A DNA stretch of 5,304 nt from Mannheimia sp041807705 (GTDB taxonomy: Bacteria; Pseudomonadota; Gammaproteobacteria; Enterobacterales; Pasteurellaceae): positions 1 through 5,304 of the forward strand of contig NZ_JBGTYY010000054.1 of NCBI RefSeq assembly GCF_041807705.1. The letters run 5' to 3'. Of the stretch, positions 1 through 5,304 are shown one piece after another; within the stretch, counting starts at the first letter, position 1; every line of letters starts with the position of its first letter. The notes below the pieces were generated by a model that was not told where the DNA came from, searched no databases, and saw only the letters and a program-made list of their open reading frames with translations. The position numbers and the translations under genes are program-made.

Positions 1-1441
<1,441 letters not shown>

Positions 1442-1446
<5 letters not shown>

Positions 1447-1490
1447 CCAAAAATCTTGCGACAGCAAGTGTTCACACAGATTGTTTGATA
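1442..1490 (+). repeat. Exact 49-base repeat, copy 1, end of first contig
   Basis: This stretch starts in the last five bases of 16S (CCTTA) and runs 44 bases into the spacer. It is identical, base for base, to 1492-1540, with only the N at 1491 between them. Such a perfect abutting duplication around one ambiguous base is best explained as two contigs that overlap but were joined without merging. It is probably not a genuine tandem repeat. Confidence 0.95.
1455..1468 (+). other. Spacer hairpin just after 16S
   Basis: CTTGC-GACA-GCAAG forms a perfect 5-bp stem with a 4-base loop, starting 9 bases after the mature 16S end. It lies where the 3' strand of the 16S precursor processing stalk is expected. 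It recurs at 1505-1518 because of the unresolved overlap. Its partner in the 16S leader is outside the window, so a processing role is an inference. Confidence 0.55.
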
Positions 1491-1491
1491 N
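1491..1491. other. Single N: contig join 1
   Basis: The ambiguous base sits between two identical 49-base flanks. This marks a join of overlapping contigs and not an uncertain base in a continuous read. The contig on the left carries 16S; the one on the right (1492-1695) carries tRNA-Ile. Confidence 0.93.
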
Positions 1492-1540
1492 CCTTACCAA
1501 AAATCTTGCGACAGCAAGTGTTCACACAGATTGTTTGATA
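1492..1540 (+). repeat. Exact 49-base repeat, copy 2, start of second contig
   Basis: Identical to 1442-1490. It repeats the final CCTTA of 16S and the first spacer bases, then continues uniquely (GAAAGTAGAATAAATGG) toward tRNA-Ile. With one copy removed, the distance from the 16S end to tRNA-Ile would be 73 bases instead of 123. Confidence 0.95.
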
Positions 1541-1569
1541 GAAAGTAGAATAAATGGAAACATCCTTTT

Positions 1570-1644
<75 letters not shown>

Positions 1645-1646
<2 letters not shown>

Positions 1647-1690
1647 CTCAATGATGTGATTAGCGAAAGCAAATCATAAGAGAATGAGTG
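1645..1690 (+). other. Stem-loop immediately after tRNA-Ile
   Basis: An outer inverted repeat CACTCA (1645-1650) / TGAGTG (1685-1690) encloses an inner hairpin. In the inner one TGATT (1657-1661) pairs with AATCA (1672-1676), then an A·A mismatch, GC/GC, and a GAAA tetraloop at 1665-1668. The outer arm starts inside the tRNA's CCA, so it may compete with or guide 3' maturation. The structure is read directly; the role is inferred. Confidence 0.5.
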
Positions 1691-1695
1691 AAAAC

Positions 1696-1696
1696 N
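1696..1696. other. Single N: contig join 2
   Basis: This N separates the tRNA-Ile piece (1492-1695) from the tRNA-Glu piece (1697-2038). No shared sequence is visible across it, unlike joins 1 and 4. This is where the spacer probably switches from the Ile/Ala operon type to the Glu operon type. A real gap of unknown size, or a join of non-adjacent pieces, may be hidden here. Confidence 0.8.
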
Positions 1697-1732
1697 AAGC
1701 AGTAGGACAAGAGATGAATGAGATTTAGGCAT

Positions 1733-1741
1733 TCAAGCGGT
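1733..1741 (+). other. DNA uptake sequence-like site, Apl type
   Basis: TCAAGCGGT matches eight of nine bases of the ACAAGCGGT uptake core used by the A. pleuropneumoniae branch of Pasteurellaceae. It is followed by TAAAATCTTGCAGAGATTTGCAAAAATC, whose A/T-rich runs and TTTGCAAAAAT resemble the extended consensus of that class. Such sites favour binding and import of kin DNA during natural transformation. One site in a spacer is weak evidence by itself, but a second occurs at 2047-2055. Confidence 0.5.
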
Positions 1742-1806
1742 TAAAATCTTGCAGAGATTTGCAAAAATCGCTAAAATATTTAACTCTCAACTGGCAAAGT
1801 GGAAAG

Positions 1807-1906
1807 CATCTTTAAATGATGTCCCCATCGTCTAGAGGCCTAGGACATCGCCCTTTCACGGCGGTAACCGGGGTTCGAATCCCCGTGGGGACGCCATTTA
1901 AAGATG
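1807..1906 (+). repeat. 11-bp inverted repeat flanking tRNA-Glu
   Basis: CATCTTTAAAT (1807-1817) is the exact reverse complement of ATTTAAAGATG (1896-1906). The pair brackets tRNA-Glu, leaving only GAT (1818-1820) unpaired on the 5' side and none on the 3' side, where the repeat begins at the final A of CCA. After one G·A mismatch, AAA/TTT adds three more pairs. In RNA this would be a long helix stacked near the acceptor stem, a plausible RNase III or RNase E processing stalk. A role is inferred. Confidence 0.7.
1821..1896 (+). tRNA. gltT: tRNA-Glu (anticodon TTC)
   Basis: A 76-base tRNA with encoded CCA. The acceptor GTCCCCA (1821-1827) pairs with TGGGGAC (1886-1892); the discriminator is G1893 and CCA is 1894-1896. 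The anticodon stem TCGCC (1848-1852) pairs with GGCGG (1860-1864), with one T·G wobble, around CTTTCAC, giving anticodon TTC at 1855-1857, which decodes GAA and GAG. The T arm is CGGGG-TTCGAAT-CCCCG. It closely resembles E. coli spacer tRNA-Glu, which in many gammaproteobacteria is the sole tRNA of one rrn spacer type. Finding it downstream of tRNA-Ile is unusual and probably an assembly artefact. The symbol is by analogy with E. coli. Confidence 0.98.
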
Positions 1907-1912
1907 ATTTTT

Positions 1913-2038
1913 ATTGTCTTATGTTCTTTAAAAATGTAGAAACAAGCTGAAAAACTGAGAGATTTTCTGTAAGGATATAATATTTATATCCTCAAGTAGA
2001 AAGTCTGAGTATAGAAAATCTTAGCTGAACAAAAGCAG
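1913..2038 (+). repeat. Distal spacer repeat, copy 1 (tRNA-Glu side)
   Basis: These 126 bases match 2106-2231 with a single difference, C1990 against T2183. The block begins ATTGTCTTATG, contains the boxA-like site, and ends inside the CTTAGCTG hairpin where N2039 interrupts it. Sequence upstream of the two copies is unrelated. That is the pattern expected when two rrn operons share the 23S-proximal spacer but differ in their tRNA region. Confidence 0.9.
1922..1934 (+). promoter_or_regulatory. boxA-like rRNA antitermination site, copy 1
   Basis: TGTTCTTTAAAAA matches 11 of 13 bases of the E. coli rrn boxA TGCTCTTTAACAA. It lies between the tRNA and 23S, where E. coli rrn operons also carry a spacer boxA. 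In the nascent RNA, boxA binds NusB-S10 and helps RNA polymerase elongate through untranslated rRNA without Rho termination. It begins 25 bases after tRNA-Glu. Confidence 0.75.
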
Positions 2039-2039
2039 N
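2039..2039. other. Single N: contig join 3
   Basis: N falls in the 3' arm of the CTTAGCTG/CAGCTAAG hairpin, where the parallel copy has C2232. The next four bases, TAAG, still match the parallel copy, then sequence diverges completely (GTTGCAAGCGG against TGTTTAGTTG). The short match may be chance or a tiny overlap used for joining. The spacer after it restarts upstream of a second boxA, so this is not a simple base ambiguity. Confidence 0.75.
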
Positions 2040-2046
2040 TAAGGTT

Positions 2047-2055
2047 GCAAGCGGT
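2047..2055 (+). other. DNA uptake sequence-like site, second copy
   Basis: GCAAGCGGT matches eight of nine bases of ACAAGCGGT and continues TTAAAAATGCCGAATGTTTTGCAAG, again with A/T runs and TTTTGCAA downstream. It shares CAAGCGGTTAAAA with the site at 1733-1741 although the surrounding spacer differs. It lies in the spacer piece I assign to the other operon type, so each spacer type may carry one. Confidence 0.5.
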
Positions 2056-2105
2056 TAAAAATGCCGAATGTTTTGCAAGTTTAGGTATGATGATAGTCGA
2101 AAGAC

Positions 2106-2231
2106 ATTGTCTTATGTTCTTTAAAAATGTAGAAACAAGCTGAAAAACTGAGAGATTTTCTGTAAGGATATAATATTTATATTCTCAAGTAGAAAGTCTG
2201 AGTATAGAAAATCTTAGCTGAACAAAAGCAG
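2106..2231 (+). repeat. Distal spacer repeat, copy 2
   Basis: Second copy of the 126-base block at 1913-2038, differing only at T2183. Unlike copy 1 it continues without interruption through the hairpin region into the 23S 5' end. Its upstream flank (2040-2105) holds no tRNA; in a complete Ile/Ala operon, tRNA-Ala would be expected further upstream. Confidence 0.9.
2115..2127 (+). promoter_or_regulatory. boxA-like antitermination site, copy 2
   Basis: The same TGTTCTTTAAAAA as at 1922-1934, inside the second spacer copy, about 180 bases before the first 23S start. One chromosomal spacer would be expected to carry only one of the two, so the apparent pair probably reflects the merged operon types. 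Confidence 0.75.
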
Positions 2232-2296
2232 CTAAGTGTTTAGTTGAAGATATCGCTTCAAATAAATTCATTTGATTTATTTAAATGAAAACATTT
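2213..2296 (+). other. Chain of hairpins leading into 23S
   Basis: Three perfect inverted repeats lie close together: CTTAGCTG (2213-2220) / CAGCTAAG (2229-2236); TTGAAG (2244-2249) / CTTCAA (2256-2261); and AAATAAAT (2260-2267) / ATTTATTT (2275-2282), which overlaps the second by two bases. AAATG (2283-2287) / CATTT (2292-2296) forms a fourth around AAAA. The tract ends about 10 bases before the mature 23S start and recurs at 2575-2658. It is the precursor region expected to pair with 3' flanking RNA and be cut by RNase III. There is no T-run and no reason for termination here. Confidence 0.6.
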
Positions 2297-2306
2297 GAGG
2301 TTGTAT

Positions 2307-2544
2307 AGTTAAGTGACTAAGCGCACAAGGTGGATGCCTTGGCAATCAGAGGCGATGAAGGACGTGCTAATCTGCGAAAAGCTTGGATGAGTCAATAAGA
2401 GGCGTTTAATCCAAGATATCCGAATGGGGAAACCCAGTAGATGAAGAATCTACTATCTTATTATGAATACATAGTAATAAGAGGCAAACCGGGAGAACTG
2501 AAACATCTAAGTACCCCGAGGAAAAGAAATCAACCGAGATTTCG
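2307..2544 (+). rRNA. rrl: 23S rRNA 5' fragment, redundant partial copy
   Basis: From AGTTAAGTGACTAAGCGCAC the sequence follows the start of bacterial 23S rRNA (E. coli GGTTAAGCGACTAAGCG), including AAGGTGGATGCCTTGGCA, GAGGCGATGAAGGACGTG and AAGTACCCCGAGGAAAAGAA. It stops at TTTCG before N2545. The same 238 bases recur, with two A/G differences, at the start of the main 23S at 2669. It should not be counted as a separate gene or pseudogene; it is most likely the end of an assembly contig. The exact mature 5' end is set by homology. Confidence 0.9.
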
Positions 2545-2545
2545 N
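2545..2545. other. Single N: contig join 4
   Basis: N separates the truncated 23S start from a contig that restarts 124 bases earlier in the spacer. The right-hand contig begins at T2546, which aligns with T2183 and C1990, the only site where the two distal spacer copies differ. The break therefore sits where a graph assembler would split on a repeat difference. Confidence 0.9.
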
Positions 2546-2906
2546 TCTCAAGTAGAAAGTCTGAGTATAAAAATCTTAGCTGAACAAAAGCAGCTAAGTG
2601 TTTAGTTGAAGATATCGCTTCAAATAAATTCATTTGATTTATTTAAATGAAAACATTTGAGGTTGTATAGTTAAGTGACTAAGCGCACAAGGTGGATGCC
2701 TTGGCAATCAGAGGCGATGAAGGACGTGCTAATCTGCGAAAAGCTTGGATGAGTCGATAAGAGGCGTTTAATCCAAGATGTCCGAATGGGGAAACCCAGT
2801 AGATGAAGAATCTACTATCTTATTATGAATACATAGTAATAAGAGGCAAACCGGGAGAACTGAAACATCTAAGTACCCCGAGGAAAAGAAATCAACCGAG
2901 ATTTCG
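2546..2906 (+). repeat. Overlap duplicate of spacer/23S start, copy 2
   Basis: Second copy of the 2183-2544 block; it runs on without a break into the rest of 23S (TTAGTAGCGGCGAGCGAACG), so it is the copy to keep. The first 123 bases (2546-2668) are spacer with the same hairpin chain and hold no gene. Confidence 0.92.
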
Positions 2907-3639
2907 TTAGTAGCGGCGAGCGAACGCGAAAGAGCCAGTTAGTGATAGCGGTTTTGTTAGAGGAATGAGCTGGGAAGCTCAATCGTAGAGGGTGATAATC
3001 CCGTACTCGAAAACATTATCGTGGTACTAGGCTAACAACAAGTAGGGCGGGACACGTGATATCCTGTTTGAAGATGGGGGGACCATCCTCCAAGGCTAAA
3101 TACTCCTGATTGACCGATAGTGAACCAGTACTGTGAAGGAAAGGCGAAAAGAACCCCGGCGAGGGGAGTGAAATAGAACCTGAAACCTTGTGCGTACAAG
3201 CAGTGGGAGCTCTTAGGAGTGACTGCGTACCTTTTGTATAATGGGTCAGCGACTTATATTTTGTAGCAAGGTTAACTGAATAAGGGAGCCGTAGGGAAAC
3301 CGAGTCTTAACTGGGCGTCTAGTTGCAAGGTATAGACCCGAAACCCGGTGATCTAGCCATGGGCAGGTTGAAGATTGGGTAACACTAATTGGAGGACCGA
3401 ACCGACTAATGTTGAAAAATTAGCGGATGACTTGTGGCTGGGGGTGAAAGGCCAATCAAACCGGGAGATAGCTGGTTCTCCCCGAAATCTATTTAGGTAG
3501 AGCCTTATGTGAATACCTTCGGGGGTAGAGCACTGTTTCGGCTAGGGGTCCATCCCGGATTACCAACCCGATGCAAACTGCGAATACCGAAGAGTAATGC
3601 ATAGGAGACACACGGTGGGTGCTAACGTTCATCGTGGAG

Positions 3640-3672
<33 letters not shown>

Positions 3673-3719
3673 CAAGTACTAGTTAAGTGGGAAACGAAGT
3701 GGGAAGGCTTAGACAGCTA

Positions 3720-3777
<58 letters not shown>

Positions 3778-4562
3778 TCGGCCTGCGCGGAAGATGTAAC
3801 GGGGCTAAAACTAGTCACCGAAGCTGCGGCATCAATGGAAACATTGTTGGGTAGGGGAGCGTTGTGTAAGTCGATGAAGGTAGATTGAGAAGTCTGCTGG
3901 AGATATCACAAGTGCGAATGCTGACATAAGTAACGATAAAACGAGTGAAAAACTCGTTCGCCGGAAGACCAAGGGTTCCTGTCCAACGTTAATCGGGGCA
4001 GGGTGAGTCGGCCCCTAAGGCGAGGCTGAAAAGCGTAGTCGATGGGAAACGGGTTAATATTCCCGTACTTGGTGTAATTGCGATGTGGGGACGGAGAAGG
4101 TTAGGTTATCAGGGTGTTGGATTACCCTGTTTAAGCTGGTAGTTGGGAAGATTAGGCAAATCCGGTCTTCTATTAACAACGAGAAGTGATGACGAGGCTC
4201 TACGGAGTTGAAGTAACCGATACCACGCTTCCAGGAAAAGCCACTAAGCGTCAGATTACACTAAACCGTACTATAAACCGACACAGGTGGTCAGGTAGAG
4301 AATACTCAGGCGCTTGAGAGAACTCGGGTGAAGGAACTAGGCAAAATAGCACCGTAACTTCGGGAGAAGGTGCGCCGGCGTAGATTGTAGTGACTTGCTC
4401 ACGAAGGTTGAACCGGTCGAAGATACCAGCTGGCTGCAACTGTTTATTAAAAACACAGCACTCTGCAAACACGAAAGTGGACGTATAGGGTGTGATGCCT
4501 GCCCGGTGCTGGAAGGTTAATTGATGGTGTTATCGCAAGAGAAGCTCCTGATCGAAGCCCCA

Positions 4563-4644
<82 letters not shown>

Positions 4645-4719
4645 TGATGGCCAGGCTGTCTCCACCCGAGACTCAGTGAAATTGAAATCGCCGTGAAGAT
4701 GCGGTGTACCCGCGGCTAG

Positions 4720-4739
4720 ACGGAAAGACCCCGTGAACC
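4720..4739 (+). other. Macrolide-binding segment of 23S domain V
   Basis: In ACGGAAAGACCCCGTGAACC the A2058 and A2059 equivalents are A4724 and A4725. These bases line the exit tunnel and bind macrolides, lincosamides and streptogramin B. Both are wild type in this consensus. A mutation in only some operons could be hidden by the merged assembly. Confidence 0.85.
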
Positions 4740-4906
4740 TTTACTATAGCTTGACACTGAACATTGAATTTTGATGTGTAGGATAGGTGGGAGCCTTTGA
4801 AGATGACACGCCAGTGTTGTTGGAGGCGTCCTTGAAATACCACCCTTTAACGTTTGATGTTCTAACGAAGTACTCGGAACGAGTACTCGGACAGTGTCTG
4901 GTGGGT

Positions 4907-4949
<43 letters not shown>

Positions 4950-5070
4950 ACGAAGGTTTGCTAATCACGGTCGGACATCGTGAGGTTAGTGCAATGGTAT
5001 AAGCAAGCTTAACTGCGAGACAGACAAGTCGAGCAGGTGCGAAAGCAGGTCATAGTGATCCGGTGGTTCT

Positions 5071-5198
<128 letters not shown>

Positions 5199-5199
5199 T

Positions 5200-5233
<34 letters not shown>

Positions 5234-5304
5234 TGGTACGCGAGCTGGGTTTAGAACGTCGTGAGACAGTTCGGTCCCTATCTGCCGTGGGCGTTGGAGA
5301 ATTG

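Larger units (their letters stand above)
2183..2544 (+). repeat. Overlap duplicate of spacer/23S start, copy 1
   Basis: These 362 bases recur at 2546-2906 (361 bases). I find three differences: one base missing in the second copy in the GTATAGAAAATC / GTATAAAAATC stretch, A2394 against G2756, and A2418 against G2780. The copy ends at 2544 within 23S and is followed by N. This looks like an unmerged contig overlap, or contigs drawn from slightly different operons. Confidence 0.92.

Noticed and set aside
1540..1569. Possible promoter in the A/T-rich spacer before tRNA-Ile
   Set aside because: I see no convincing -35/-10 pair, and A/T-rich sequence is normal for these spacers. The tRNAs are expected to be made from the upstream rrn promoter.
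2213..2236. Possible intrinsic terminator in the spacer
   Set aside because: The stem is short and not GC-rich, no T-run follows it, and it lies between tRNA and 23S in an operon that must be read through.
2406..2633. 75-residue minus-strand frame over the 23S 5' fragment
   Set aside because: It crosses N2545 (one undefined residue) and lies on rRNA and spacer sequence, so it is not a gene.
2307..2906. A genuine tandem 23S duplication or 23S pseudogene
   Set aside because: The duplicate is bounded by a single N and stops abruptly in mid-helix, and the same pattern occurs at 1491. An unmerged contig overlap is simpler.
4869..4891. Ten-base direct repeat AGTACTCGGA
   Set aside because: AGTACT is self-complementary and the two arms form the 7-bp stem AGTACTC-GGAAC-GAGTACT at the place of 23S helix 79, so rRNA folding explains the repeat.

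Overview
The window holds most of one bacterial ribosomal RNA operon, all on the + strand: a 16S rRNA gene lacking about 95 bases at its 5' end, an internal transcribed spacer with tRNA-Ile(GAT) and tRNA-Glu(TTC), and a 23S rRNA gene cut by the window end about 270 bases before its 3' end. There is no credible protein-coding gene. The open reading frames in the window lie inside rRNA or spacer and are chance frames. The rrn promoters, leader, 5S rRNA and terminator are outside the window.

The organism is very probably a gammaproteobacterium of the family Pasteurellaceae. The 16S has the GGAATAACTGGGCGTAAAGG...GCACGCAGG form typical of that family. Spacers with tRNA-Glu or tRNA-Ile also fit, and the spacer carries CAAGCGGT cores resembling the DNA uptake sequence of the Actinobacillus pleuropneumoniae / Mannheimia / Haemophilus ducreyi branch (consensus ACAAGCGGT). 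I cannot name the genus or species from memory.

The main point for a reader is that the spacer is not a faithful chromosomal sequence. Single N characters at 1491, 1696, 2039 and 2545 look like joins between five assembly contigs. The flanks of two of the joins are unresolved overlaps: 49 bases are repeated exactly across 1491, and about 361 bases, including the first 238 bases of 23S, are repeated across 2545. A third duplication (1913-2038 and 2106-2231) looks like the common distal spacer of two different rrn operons. Pasteurellaceae normally have two spacer types, tRNA-Ile plus tRNA-Ala, and tRNA-Glu alone. Here Ile and Glu sit together and Ala is missing, so the spacer looks like a chimera of both types.

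Layout: 1-1446 16S (partial); 1447-1569 spacer with the first join; 1570-1646 tRNA-Ile; 1647-1820 spacer with the second join and an uptake-like site; 1821-1896 tRNA-Glu in an 11-bp inverted repeat; 1897-2306 spacer with two boxA-like antitermination sites, the third join, a second uptake-like site and a chain of hairpins; 2307-2544 redundant 5' fragment of 23S; 2545-2668 fourth join and repeated spacer; 2669-5304 main 23S. In the cell all these RNAs would come from one long transcript, kept elongating by boxA/Nus antitermination and cut apart by RNase III, RNase P and RNase E. I found no undescribed biological system. The points worth a second look are the assembly chimera, the uptake-like sites and the spacer RNA structures.
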